The notes under the pieces: generated by a model | The model's input: only the letters and a program-made list of their open reading frames with translations | Database searches by the model: none | What the model was told of the DNA's origin: nothing | Source: Pseudo-nitzschia pungens | Lineage: Eukaryota; Bacillariophyta; Bacillariophyceae; Bacillariales; Bacillariaceae | NCBI GenBank assembly: GCA_037355855.1 | Contig: CM074762.1 | Location: 5,022,001-5,086,000, forward strand | Length of the DNA stretch: 64,000 bases | Direction of reading: 5' to 3' | In this document: in pieces, positions 1 to 9,310 of the stretch | Numbering within the stretch: position 1 is the stretch's first letter | Layout of the letters: every line of letters begins with the position of its first letter | Program-made: the position numbers and the translations under genes

Positions 1-296
1 GTGGAGGAAGCGATTTTAAAGAGAACAGATTTGGTATCTTTGCGATTAATTGGAAGGCCCTGAAGAATCCTACCATTCAATACGTCTTTTCCATGGCGAA
101 GATAGTATCGAACCACAGGGACTTTGATCTTACTGCCATCGGCATTTTCCTGAAGCTGAATGATTGCTTTCCCTCCCATTCCAGGGCCTGAAGTTTCGGA
201 CCATTTTTGTCCCCTTAGCTTTGATGGGACGTAAAGTGCTGCATCGGCACGGAACTTTTCGATCACCCTCAAGGTCTTGGTGGTGTACAGAGCCAT
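1..296 (-). CDS. Partial uncharacterised protein (N-terminal 98 residues), cut by window edge
   Basis: An uninterrupted reading frame runs leftward from an ATG at 294-296 to the window edge, giving 98 codons. The product starts MALYTTKTLRVIEK and has a mixed globular composition with no low complexity. It contains a Gly-rich GPGMGGK segment near residue 38 and a VPVVRYYLRHGKD segment near residue 58. I recognise no family. It is divergent from the zinc-binding-protein gene at 1311 and shares a 1-kb spacer with it. It may be the start of a longer gene, and possibly the main enzyme of a mobile element to which the next three genes also belong, but that is inference. Confidence 0.5.
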   Translation of the reverse strand, partial: MALYTTKTLRVIEKFRADAALYVPSKLRGQKWSETSGPGMGGKAIIQLQENADGSKIKVPVVRYYLRHGKDVLNGRILQGLPINRKDTKSVLFKIASS

Positions 297-1310
297 TATT
301 ATCGTCTATGAATTTTCTTTATTCTTTGGTAAATATTCAATATTATGGTATTTGAGTATGTTACTAAAATCAACAAAAGTTGTCACGCACATTGACTAAA
401 GTACATCGTCTCCAAGAACCATCCAAAAAAATTGTGAACAAAGCACAAACCGGGACCGACAATCCTAACGGTGTGTGAAAAAACTTGGCATTCTAATCAA
501 ATTTTTCATGGATCAAGAAAAGGAAAGCAAAATCCCGGACTGGGAGTGCACAGGGGAAAAACTTAACGGATAAATGACAGTTTTCGTTTGTTCCATGGTA
601 CTTTTTAAACATTGGGGGATAATCTTTTAGTTTTTAATGCGGAAATTCCACGAATGACTCGATGTTTCAGAAATCGCGCCTTTTTCTTATTTCATTATTC
701 AAGGCTTATTTCTGGAAAGTTAGGAAGTCATTCCTTTCTGTTGTCTTTTCCTGTCAGTTCGACGGCGCATGAGAGATATTGACTATCATGAAGGCTTATT
801 TCTGGAAAAGTTAGAAAGTCATTCCTTTCTGTTGTGTTTTCCTGTCAGTTGGACGGCGCATGATCGAAAAAATAATGACTAAGCCTTATTTCTTACTTGG
901 TATCACGGTGCCATGAATAAGTTTCTTGATGGAACCATTTTTTCAGTTCATCAATCACTCTGTCCTTTGCAACTGACAGTTTCAATCCCTGGGAAAACAT
1001 GCAAGAGATATCGTGGGGGACTTAATTGTTTGTATGCCTCAACTGACACTCCCAGTGGCAATTTCAGTCAGCTCCACAAAACGAAATGAAATCGTGGACA
1101 ATGAAATGATTAGTTTACTTCAACGGATTAACTTCCACGGTATGTGTCCCACGATTTACTGTGGATTTGTCATTCGAGGAGACCGTTTCGGTTCCCGGGA
1201 TGTGCAACAAGTGAAGAAGGATTTTTCATGTTTATTTCTGTTGCAAAACAACAAAAGCCAGTAGTAATATTGTTCCACAGAATTGACAAGTTACCCACAG
1301 GAACGGCATT
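297..1310. other. Divergent spacer with a 90-bp tandem duplication
   Basis: This is an AT-rich spacer between two divergent genes, presumably holding both promoters. It contains a direct duplication of about 90 bp (701-790 and 791-880). Both copies start AAGGCTTATTTCTGGAAA and contain TTTTCCTGTCAGTT followed by GGCGCATGA. No gene-like reading frame is seen. Confidence 0.5.
701..880. repeat. Tandem duplication, two 90-bp copies
   Basis: Copy A starts at 701 and copy B at 791. Both begin AAGGCTTATTTCTGGAAA, continue with AGTCATTCCTTTCTGTTGT and end near GACGGCGCATGA. The copies differ at only a few positions. The repeat lies upstream of the gene at 1311. Confidence 0.8.
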
Positions 1311-2364
1311 ATGGTTAAACGTCTCAAAAAGGCGGAATCTTCCAATGAGAGAAGAGTCAAACCCTTTACTGTCAGTCGGAGGGTTGCAACTGCTGTGAAT
1401 GAACTTATCCGCGGAGTAGTGAACCCAAAGCTAAAGATGAAAAGTGGGGAAAGCAAAGGATCTCGCCATTCGTTGCGCCTGAGATTGAAGAACCAAAGCT
1501 CTCGTAGTCAGTCTTCAACGGACGCTGTTTCTGGTGATGCTTCCAAGGTGGAAGATGTGTGTCTATCGAAAGAAGTTCAAAAACTCGCGTCCGATCTAAG
1601 CGGAAACGAAGGAGGATATTGGACCAGAGTCAAAGCAAGGCGAAGCCACCAGGATGAATCGACGTCAACCACTGACAAGAAAAAGACCTCCAAGAAACGC
1701 TCTCATGTAGGAGAAGAACGTGAGCCGTCATCATCGAAGAAAAACAAAAGTCAGATGAAAGACCCTCCTAAACAGTCTCAGAATACCAAACAACGAACTT
1801 CTCAAGCAAATGCAAAGGGTATCAAAAACAGCGAGGAAGAATCTCTTCACAATAAGAAATCAGACAAAGGAGACGATCATGGTACTCAACTCTCCGGTGC
1901 TGAGAACAAAAAAGAAGATCCGTCGCTTGACCAGAAGGCTGCTCCAACCAAGACAGTGGAAATGAAGGGTCTCTATTTTTGCGCATCGGGAGAAAAATAT
2001 TGTCAATATCCGCATGTTGACTTGTCCAAGGTGTGGCATAAGTGCCATTCATGCAAAAAGAAAATACATTGCGCTCTTTGCGCCAGTTACATTGACGAAT
2101 CGCGTCTCTCCTATCCCAAATTGTACTGTTACAATTGCAGAAGCTCAGAGGACGGGTTCAAGGTAAAAGAAGCAAAATCATCGGGATCTTCATCTGAGGA
2201 GGAAAAGGAAAACGGTGAAGGTGCTGGCAATTTGAATTTGAATCCCCATGATCCTGCTACTGACGCTGCTTTGAATGATCTCAAAGATTTGGATGATCTT
2301 GATGCTACCACTGCCGCTGCTATTATTGCTGCTGCTTCGAATAATTGTGACAATAAGGATGATC

Positions 2365-2395
<31 letters not shown>

Positions 2396-3167
2396 CGAAG
2401 TTCTTTGTGCTTCCGAAAGCGAAGAAAGTGAAGGTGACGATGACAATAGCAAAGTACAAAAAGGGTTGGGAATCGGACAGACCACTGCCGTTGGAAAGGA
2501 AGATGTAAATCGGGATTCTCGTACTAAGCAAAGAAGGATTTATCGCAATACCGTTAAAATCTTGACGGAGAGCAAAGAAAAAAAGACTGAAAAACGCGAA
2601 AGAAGAAGAAAGACGGCGGACGGAAAAAGAAGAAAGACGGGGGAACCACCAAGTAGTCCAGAACATATCAAAGACTTTACGACTTGGAGGAAAATGGGAG
2701 TGATATTGAGGCATGTGGGAGAATTGCAGAAGGGCTGCACATGGCAGGAGTCTGCTGATCGCAATACAAACCCGAAATCACAGCACTTTTTTATGACCTA
2801 TGACGAGTTTGTTGAAGATCCAAAGAATTCAGAAAATGGTCGCCGTGCTAGATCGAAACCTATCTCGTGTTTCTACGTTCCGCTTGATTTCGATGAAGTA
2901 GCCTTTGGTAAGCATCTAGTTGCTGTCGGAAAGCAAATGCAGAAGCAGTCGAGATCAAATTATCGGATTGAACGTGAAAGCTTTGCTTTCAGAGATCATA
3001 TCTTTGGGAAAGGTCGACATTACGAACAAAAGAAAGAGGAGACTACAGCAGATCTTTTGAAAGTAATCGCTGAACAGCAACAGCTGATTGCTCTTTATAA
3101 AGCAATGCAAAGGAAAGGTCAGAACAACGGAAACGGGGCGTGTGACGAAAGCGTTGATTCTGACTGA
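1311..3167 (+). CDS. Uncharacterised Cys-rich (zinc-binding) nuclear-type protein, 618 aa
   Basis: Single-exon frame from ATG 1311. Residues 1-200 are strongly basic, Ser/Lys-rich and probably disordered, with several candidate nuclear-localisation clusters. A cysteine-rich block follows at about residues 224-276: C224, C231, C245, C248, C254, C257, C273 and C276, with H243 and H253. The spacing suggests two cross-braced zinc sites of RING/PHD/CxC-like type, but I cannot assign a named family. Next come an acidic Ser/Glu stretch, a DDL/Ala region with a run of nine alanines coded by GCT repeats near 2370-2395, and a second Lys/Arg block. The C-terminal 130 residues look folded and end in a short coiled coil around LLKVIAEQQQLIALYKAMQ. 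It converges on the gene at 3496. A chromatin- or transposon-associated role is only a guess. Confidence 0.7.
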
Positions 3168-3495
3168 CTCAATGAGCAATCCACGCTGTAGTGGTAGTTT
3201 ATCAATTGACGTTGCGATAAACTAAATTTGGACTGATTTGTCCGAGGCATTGACAAAATTTCACACTCAACGTATCATTTGAGTCAATCTGGAAAACTCA
3301 TCACGGAAATGGACAATTTCCACCTTCAAAATGTTTACATCTCTACCTCCTCGTGTTGTACAAGTACCGGGCACAGATATTCAGAACGGGCAACTATTAT
3401 TACTACTCCTACGGATGGCGATATGATTTCGCATTTCTCTTATAAGATATTTACTATAACCTAAGTTGTCGTGCATATTCTTTTCTCTTGTGTCT
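3168..3495. other. Convergent spacer, 328 bp
   Basis: This lies between two convergent genes and should hold both 3' ends. I see nothing else in it. Confidence 0.4.
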
Positions 3496-4407
3496 TCAAA
3501 TCTTTTTGTTAGATTGATAGGAACGCGGAGACATCACTCCTCTTCTCTTTTTCTCTTTCAAGGCTCTTCTCTCCCTTAGCCTTTTCATCGCATTTCCGTC
3601 GGCCGTAGTACCCCGAGTCAAAGCCTTCCCATTTTCTTGTACGGCAAGTTCTTTTGCCCACAAGTTATGGTCAGTGAAATATTTGACTTTGAATTTTGAT
3701 TTATCTATATGATCAGGAGGAAAGCATTCTTTCAGCAAATCCAGGTATTTTTCGGTCTGTCCCAGAACGTTAACTTGTAACGCATCCCGGTACTTGTCTT
3801 TTAGTTTCGATTTCCCACCTTTGTTTGCCTTTATCTCATTTACTTGTATCCAAAAGCCTGTAAACCTAGGCCAATGGTCTTTGGATTTATACATAGTTGC
3901 ATACCTCTTCTTGAATCTTTCTCCTTGTCTCGCCAAATTCCTCCTATTTTGGTGGCTTAAGACACACTCGACTCTTGCAGGTGCTGGCAATTCATCGTTA
4001 GATGTGGGTATCTCTTTATCATCATCCTCTGATTCATTGTAATCATTCGCAGTTTGTTTGTTGTCTTTGTGGGCATCGACTTTATGCGCAGGTGGCTTGT
4101 TTTCTTCCTCAGTATTGGTCCCATGACCTGCTGTTTCTTCCACATCAACTTTGATGGAACTTGCTCGTTGGTGAGACAACTTGGTCGGATTCAAATTCAT
4201 TGTGTTTGCAACCAACGTTGGTTTGTTTCGCAGACTCTTATTCTTGAGCTGTCCTTTAATATCGTTCCGCATGGTGTTGACAAAGCGAGTTCGTTGTACT
4301 GTGTAATCTGCATTCGTTACATATTGAGCTGGAGTGTAAGCCTTCGGTGTATTGTAATTGTTCCTACCGCTAATCATACTTGTACTTGAGACGGAAGATT
4401 TTGTCAT
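3496..4407 (-). CDS. Uncharacterised basic protein, 303 aa
   Basis: Single-exon frame with ATG at 4405-4407 and TGA at 3496-3498. The first 150 residues are polar and low in complexity, with an acidic patch around ESEDDDKEIP. The C-terminal half looks folded: it has many aromatic and charged residues (KSKDHWPRFTGFWIQVNEIK, then a segment around YLDLLKECFPPD) and ends in a very basic tail (RLRERRALKEKKRRG). I recognise no family. It lies between the Cys-rich gene and the Ulp1-type protease gene, on the same strand as the protease, with a 271-bp gap. The same-strand neighbour and similar charged composition make a shared function or a shared mobile-element origin possible. Confidence 0.6.
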   Translation of the reverse strand: MTKSSVSSTSMISGRNNYNTPKAYTPAQYVTNADYTVQRTRFVNTMRNDIKGQLKNKSLRNKPTLVANTMNLNPTKLSHQRASSIKVDVEETAGHGTNTEEENKPPAHKVDAHKDNKQTANDYNESEDDDKEIPTSNDELPAPARVECVLSHQNRRNLARQGERFKKRYATMYKSKDHWPRFTGFWIQVNEIKANKGGKSKLKDKYRDALQVNVLGQTEKYLDLLKECFPPDHIDKSKFKVKYFTDHNLWAKELAVQENGKALTRGTTADGNAMKRLRERRALKEKKRRGVMSPRSYQSNKKI

Positions 4408-4678
4408 TATTCATGACACGGACGAAACACGAAAAGTGGTGGGAACAAAAAGTAGAACCGTTGATGTGAGGGTCATCATTTTACGGAGAACATGAGTGAC
4501 CATCGGACATTATTTGCTTGGTGTACAAGTCAGTAAGTCGTTTGTACTGGTACAGTACTTTGCACGGACATGTCATTGAAACCTCCCGTACTCTCGATGT
4601 ACGTACGACTGGGAACTAATCGTGACCCAAATACCTCATGAGTACTGCACACTATGTCAGGGCAATTGACAAAAGAAC

Positions 4679-7600
4679 TCACCTCTGTTGATCAGTTTCC
4701 TCATTGTTGTTTGTATCATCATTATTTTTTGTACAACTCGTAAAACTTTCATTCGGAAACGTTCCCTCTGCCATTTTCATACGGTTCACAATATACTGCA
4801 TCCGATCCAAATCTCTCATCATCATCCAGCCATGCTGTGTGATTTGCATATCGAGATCTCTTTCCATAGAACGGATCCTTTGAATTTGAAGATCGTTTCT
4901 CGAATAGTTCGTTTCAGGGAATATCCGATCGGACCTTTCGCTTGTACACGCGACAATCATCTTTGCCGCTGATACTTCTCCCTTCACCCGAGTTCCGATT
5001 GAGAGGTGGGCTTCTCCTCTGTCATGAGTGGTATAGCTACGATTTTCAGAATCCCTGTTATTAATTTCTGTAGCAGTTGCTTTATTCGATGCCATCTTTG
5101 GTTTGGGCCTTGTGTGGTTCTGCGCTCCTTTGACTTTTGCGTTCTTCTTCTTCTTCTTCCAATCCAGACACCTCTGCTCATCCCAAGTCATTCGCTGCAT
5201 GAATTCTTGATAATCCTTCCGCATCCGCGAGATATATTTCTGCGGATGAAATTTGAAATGATTCGAAGTCTCGATCAACGCCAAAAAGCTAGGAATTCCA
5301 TGCATGACTATCTGATGATTAGACAACAATGATACCATCTCAGAAACGGCATGCGCAAACTTGAGAGTGAAAACACCACAGTCGTTGCAATTTGTTTGCT
5401 GAGGAACTGTTGGACTTATTCGGACCATGTTTTTTTTTGAAAACGCGGATTTTTGGTCAGGATGGATACGCTCCCATTCATGGTTGAGCCACGTCTCTAC
5501 CTGATGCTCTACTTCTGTTCTTGATCTATTCATGGAATCGAAATAAAGCAGGATTGGCGACAGACCGTCGGTTGTTGAATCAGAAGAAATTGCACCTGGG
5601 TTGATCACCACACAAAGTGACCAGTGCAACAAACGGTTGATTGGAATCAATATCATCCGCTTCTTGAAAATGTCGACAGGATATTTCCCGCTGGTCCAAT
5701 TTTTGACTTCTTCTGGTCCAAATAAACTCAGAGTGGTATAGAAATAAGAGCCAAAAACGTGAATATCCTCATTCAAAGATTGTTCAAGCACCCATCGCAT
5801 CCACAGATCAATGGCTTTATCATTCAGCCAACATGACTCGGCCACTGATTTGTAGTCGACTACATTCATCGTTATGACGCCTCCTTGCTGATTTATAGTG
5901 GAACATTTGATATCAAGTTCATTCAGGTTCTCTGAGACCTTCTCGATATTTTCGGCACTCATGACCCTCGGAAAAGAGAAAAGATTTTCATCGGTCTTTC
6001 TGCCCTGCAAGAAATGGCATGATATCTTATTCGTTGAATTCAGCCTTTTTCGATAAGCAGCTTCCGCATCACTAACTAAGCATCCGACGCTCCCCAATAA
6101 TTTTGTCGCACAATCTACCTCAATCGGTGTGGCTATGTTACGAAACTCTTTCTTCAGTTGATGCAAGTTTGACTCTTCACCGAACTCAACAACAATAGAC
6201 GTCTGGATACAATCGCTTGGAAACGACGGTGGGGGTTTGAGTGTTGACCGATCGACGTTCGTCAGTAGAACTTCAAATATGACAACACTCTCTACAAATT
6301 GAAGTTTTGGCTGCCCTGTCCCTTGTGCCGTTCTGTCCATTCGAGAAGAAAGAGCATACTTGATGCCAATCACTGCCTTCATGTTACTCACTCGAATTGC
6401 TTTCGTTTTTGACTTCCCGCCAATAGATAAAGTCTGCGTTCTTTTCTCATATTTTAACTCAAGGTCTCCAGAATAAACTTTCTTACCAAAAGAGTAACGT
6501 AAGATGGGCATTGAAAACTTGGTGGGTAAGCATTTGACTTCATAATCACTATCGTCGTTGCTCGAAGACAGATCGAATGAATTCGACAACAAATGCTCAA
6601 CGTCATTTGAAGGCAGCGCCGACTCCCTAGTGCTGCTGTTGATTTCATCTGTTTTTTTGTCCAATGGCTTCCCCCCTCTTTCTGGTGATAATTTGTTTCC
6701 CTGTACTTGATCAACCTCGTCGACGCACCGATTGTAGTCTTCGGGAGGATGAGGCCGAAAATTTTCTGTCCCAGAGGTTGAGAGTCTTAACTTGAGCAAC
6801 GAGTCGACTGCATCTTCATGACAAAATGCTTCACTGTGGGCTGCGGGTGTCCCACTACTTTCTGTATCAAATGTAGACAAAAGTTGCCTTCTAATTACTG
6901 AGTCGCTCCCCTGCTCCCTTTCGGATGGATCGAACCCTTCTTTTCTGATAGTATTGTCACCTCTCGCCTCAATTTTCACCTTATCGGTCGCTTCCGTCTT
7001 CTTTTTTGCTTCTGTTTCCCGCATGGCTTGTTCTTCGTTTTCGGAACGCCGCAGTGTAGAAATTGTAGTAGATTTGATTTTTTTCTTGGATGGTGGCGAT
7101 AGTCGATTAGCAGCTGTGGGAAGGAGTCTCTGATTTGTTGAACCAACAGTACCCTTCGAGCTTCTTCTCGGTCTTCGCCTAATGTGCAATCCGGCGGCAG
7201 TCTCAACATATGATTCCGCATGCCGTTTCTCCGGTTGCGAAGATTCCTTGTGGTCGCCTCCTGCTTCCTCCCCCGGTTGCGGAGTATTCTTACACTTCCT
7301 CTTGCTTGCCTGACTTTTTGGCATGAGTTCTTCCAACTCAGAGGCCTTGGGATCATTTCCCTCTTCCTCCGGATGCGGAGCCATCTTCCTCCTTCTACTT
7401 GTCCGGGTTTTTGGTATGGCATCTTTCAACGAAGACTCGTTGAGGACGCTTATTTCCTCCCCTTGTTGCGGAGGCTTCTTCCTCTTGCTCGCCCGAGTTT
7501 TTGGCATGGTGTCTAAGTCCTTGGGGACGCTTGCTCTCTCCCCTTGTTGCAGAGGCTTCTTCCTCTTACTCCTCTTAGTTTGCGGCATGGTCTCTGAGTC

Positions 7601-7831
7601 GTTGGGACCGCTTGCTTTCTCCCCTTGTTGCGGAGGCTTCTTCCTCTTACTCGCCCGAGTTTGCGGCATGGTCTCTGAGTCGTTGGGACCGCTTGCTTTC
7701 TCCCCTTGTTGCGGAGGCTTCTTCCTCTTACTCGCCCGAGTTTGCGGCATGGTCTCTGAGTCGTTGGGACCGCTTGCTTCCTCCCCTGGTTGCGGAGGCT
7801 TCTTCCTCTTACTCGCCCGAGTTTGCGGCAT
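4679..7831 (-). CDS. Ulp1/SENP-type (C48) cysteine protease with N-terminal 27-aa repeats, 1050 aa
   Basis: The C-terminal half carries a complete SUMO-protease-like domain (about residues 660-860). A YKSVAESCWLNDKAIDLWM substrate-groove segment is followed by the catalytic residues H736 (in LHWSLCVV), D765 (in YFDSMNR), oxyanion Gln812 (in VPQQTN) and nucleophile C818 (in NCNDCGVF). All four are present, so an active deSUMOylase or related peptidase is expected. The N terminus has about six repeats of roughly 27 residues beginning MPQTRASKRKKPP, each a basic NLS or AT-hook-like cluster followed by an acidic linker. Each early repeat begins with Met, so the true start could be any of several ATGs between 7831 and about 7500; the longest is given. 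The middle (about residues 400-620) is less repetitive and may be another domain. The family is clear; the cellular target is unknown. Confidence 0.82.
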   Translation of the reverse strand: MPQTRASKRKKPPQPGEEASGPNDSETMPQTRASKRKKPPQQGEKASGPNDSETMPQTRASKRKKPPQQGEKASGPNDSETMPQTKRSKRKKPLQQGERASVPKDLDTMPKTRASKRKKPPQQGEEISVLNESSLKDAIPKTRTSRRRKMAPHPEEEGNDPKASELEELMPKSQASKRKCKNTPQPGEEAGGDHKESSQPEKRHAESYVETAAGLHIRRRPRRSSKGTVGSTNQRLLPTAANRLSPPSKKKIKSTTISTLRRSENEEQAMRETEAKKKTEATDKVKIEARGDNTIRKEGFDPSEREQGSDSVIRRQLLSTFDTESSGTPAAHSEAFCHEDAVDSLLKLRLSTSGTENFRPHPPEDYNRCVDEVDQVQGNKLSPERGGKPLDKKTDEINSSTRESALPSNDVEHLLSNSFDLSSSNDDSDYEVKCLPTKFSMPILRYSFGKKVYSGDLELKYEKRTQTLSIGGKSKTKAIRVSNMKAVIGIKYALSSRMDRTAQGTGQPKLQFVESVVIFEVLLTNVDRSTLKPPPSFPSDCIQTSIVVEFGEESNLHQLKKEFRNIATPIEVDCATKLLGSVGCLVSDAEAAYRKRLNSTNKISCHFLQGRKTDENLFSFPRVMSAENIEKVSENLNELDIKCSTINQQGGVITMNVVDYKSVAESCWLNDKAIDLWMRWVLEQSLNEDIHVFGSYFYTTLSLFGPEEVKNWTSGKYPVDIFKKRMILIPINRLLHWSLCVVINPGAISSDSTTDGLSPILLYFDSMNRSRTEVEHQVETWLNHEWERIHPDQKSAFSKKNMVRISPTVPQQTNCNDCGVFTLKFAHAVSEMVSLLSNHQIVMHGIPSFLALIETSNHFKFHPQKYISRMRKDYQEFMQRMTWDEQRCLDWKKKKKNAKVKGAQNHTRPKPKMASNKATATEINNRDSENRSYTTHDRGEAHLSIGTRVKGEVSAAKMIVACTSERSDRIFPETNYSRNDLQIQRIRSMERDLDMQITQHGWMMMRDLDRMQYIVNRMKMAEGTFPNESFTSCTKNNDDTNNNEETDQQR
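7290..7831 (-). repeat. 81-bp coding tandem repeats inside the protease gene
   Basis: The first four units have the same 81-bp length and encode MPQTRASKRKKPP plus an acidic linker. Two or three further units have diverged in sequence and length. The first units are nearly identical at DNA level, which indicates recent expansion or homogenisation. The period is a multiple of three, so frame is kept. Confidence 0.85.
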
Positions 7832-8356
7832 GTTGTCTTTTAATAAATTCTCCTTGGCAGTGGTAATTGTAACAAGGCTTTTTGAGTGTTTATCGAATTT
7901 GGCAGAAACAGTCCTTCAAATTTTATGTACGATCACATGCCATGTGGTTGCTTCAAAATCTTTATCACCCGGCTCGCTAAGGGGTTAAATCCTGTCAATC
8001 TAGTGAGTTTAAATTCAACTGGAATCAATCTGGGGGTTTTAAGAATGGTAGAAAAACATTTTGAATATGAGTAAATACCAGTATCTTACTCGTACGAGGA
8101 AGTCCTACGGTATCGTTGCATCATTCAGAGTGACTTATTCACACTATCGTACGGTAAGTTAACCTTACCAGTACGGAAGGAAATTACAAATTACAATCTA
8201 CAGTAATTTTTTGCCGGGACTATCCCTCCTTGTAACAACTTATTCAAACCCTTTGGCAGTTACAATCTTGCTACACAGATTTTGTACCTACTATGAATAG
8301 ATACGAGGTACGTATAACCCTGACACTTTTAGGTAACCTTACTCTACATTTCCTAG

Positions 8357-8450
8357 ACAGTTTTTGTCCCTCCCTGTGACAACTTATTCAAGCGCGCAGT
8401 ACCGTACAGTTTTTGTCCCTCCCTGTGACAACTTATTCAAGCGCGCAGTA
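8357..8450. repeat. Direct duplication of a 45-bp unit
   Basis: The unit begins ACAGTTTTTGTCCCTCCCTG and ends AAGCGCGCAGTA. Copies lie at 8357-8401 and 8406-8450 and appear identical. A degenerate third copy of the CCCTCC...AACTTATTCAA core lies near 8222-8252. Confidence 0.9.
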
Positions 8451-8528
8451 AGGTTTACCGTTCGTACTTGTACAGAGATTTTGTTCCCACCGGTACGTAC
8501 AGTCCCGGTAAATGTTTGTACGTCCCCC

Positions 8529-8635
8529 TAGCCGCGGTGGCCTCTGCCGCGGCTACCGTAGCCGCGGTGGAATGCGCCGCGGCTACCTAGCCGCGGTGGA
8601 ATCCACCGCGGCTACCGTAGCCGCGGCGCATACGG
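8529..8635. repeat. Three consecutive 27-nt GC-rich hairpins (TAGCCGCGG...CCGCGGCTA)
   Basis: Units lie at 8529-8555, 8559-8585 and 8588-8614, and a partial fourth begins at 8618. Each starts TAGCCGCGG and ends CCGCGGCTA, so each folds back on itself. The third is an almost perfect palindrome (13-bp arms, 1-nt centre). Spacers are CCG, CC and CCG. The units contrast sharply with the AT-rich surroundings. Confidence 0.9.
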
Positions 8636-8808
8636 CCTATGCAACTTCGGGAATATTCACGTGAAGATACGGTAAGGTAAGGTTTACCCGGCGGTATACG
8701 GTACTTGTACAACTCGTAGCAGAATTTTGCGACTTGCTACGGACTAAGAAGCGCTAAGAAGCATGATATTCCGGATTACAAGTGTGACTAAGATATATTA
8801 CCGTACGA

Positions 8809-9096
8809 CTAAGTCTTAGTAGATTTAGCTCGCATCATGTGCATCCATGGGAACGTGCGATGCAACTTCACAGCACTGGTGACAACGATAGAATTGTTCT
8901 TCGGTACACGAAAATCCGGAACAGGCCAACCATTTTTGAGGTTTCCCGAATGAATCGAGCTCACCATCCACTGCCAACATTCCTCCATGGCGAAGAAAGA
9001 GGACCAATCAGCGACGTGCCATGTGCAGAGATCGACTCTGCGGTGTCGAAAAACATCCGATGACAAAACGAACTCTATTGGGACCGGGATGCTCAA
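8809..9096 (-). CDS. Possible small or broken gene, 95 aa
   Basis: This leftward frame has a protein-like composition rich in Trp, Cys and His (DLCTWHVADWSSFFAMEECW) and no low complexity. I recognise no family, and it has no clear promoter or partner exon. It could be a decayed gene fragment or chance. Confidence 0.2.
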   Translation of the reverse strand: MSIPVPIEFVLSSDVFRHRRVDLCTWHVADWSSFFAMEECWQWMVSSIHSGNLKNGWPVPDFRVPKNNSIVVTSAVKLHRTFPWMHMMRAKSTKT

Positions 9097-9310
9097 ATCT
9101 TGTATCCAGGATTCAATGCTAAGAGGACGATTTGTTGAACTCGCTATTTGACAAAGATAGTAGGTGATACATTAAGTTTGAGTTTTGCTGGCCCGTATTG
9201 TACAATTTTGTTGCGTGTGTGTATACAGTGATTCCCGAACAGAGAGCACATGGTTCTATTTCTCTCACCGGGTAGTTCTTAGTCCGTCGTGTATACATCG
9301 TACACGCGAA

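Larger units (their letters stand above)
7832..9310. other. Spacer rich in short repeats
   Basis: It holds the promoter side of the protease gene, a 45-bp direct duplication, a triple GC hairpin cluster and several GTAAGGTT/AACCTTAC words. A weak leftward frame at 8809-9096 is listed separately. Confidence 0.5.

Noticed and set aside
2190..2714. 174-codon frame antisense to the Cys-rich gene
   Set aside because: Serine/phenylalanine-rich shadow of the acidic and GCT-repeat region.
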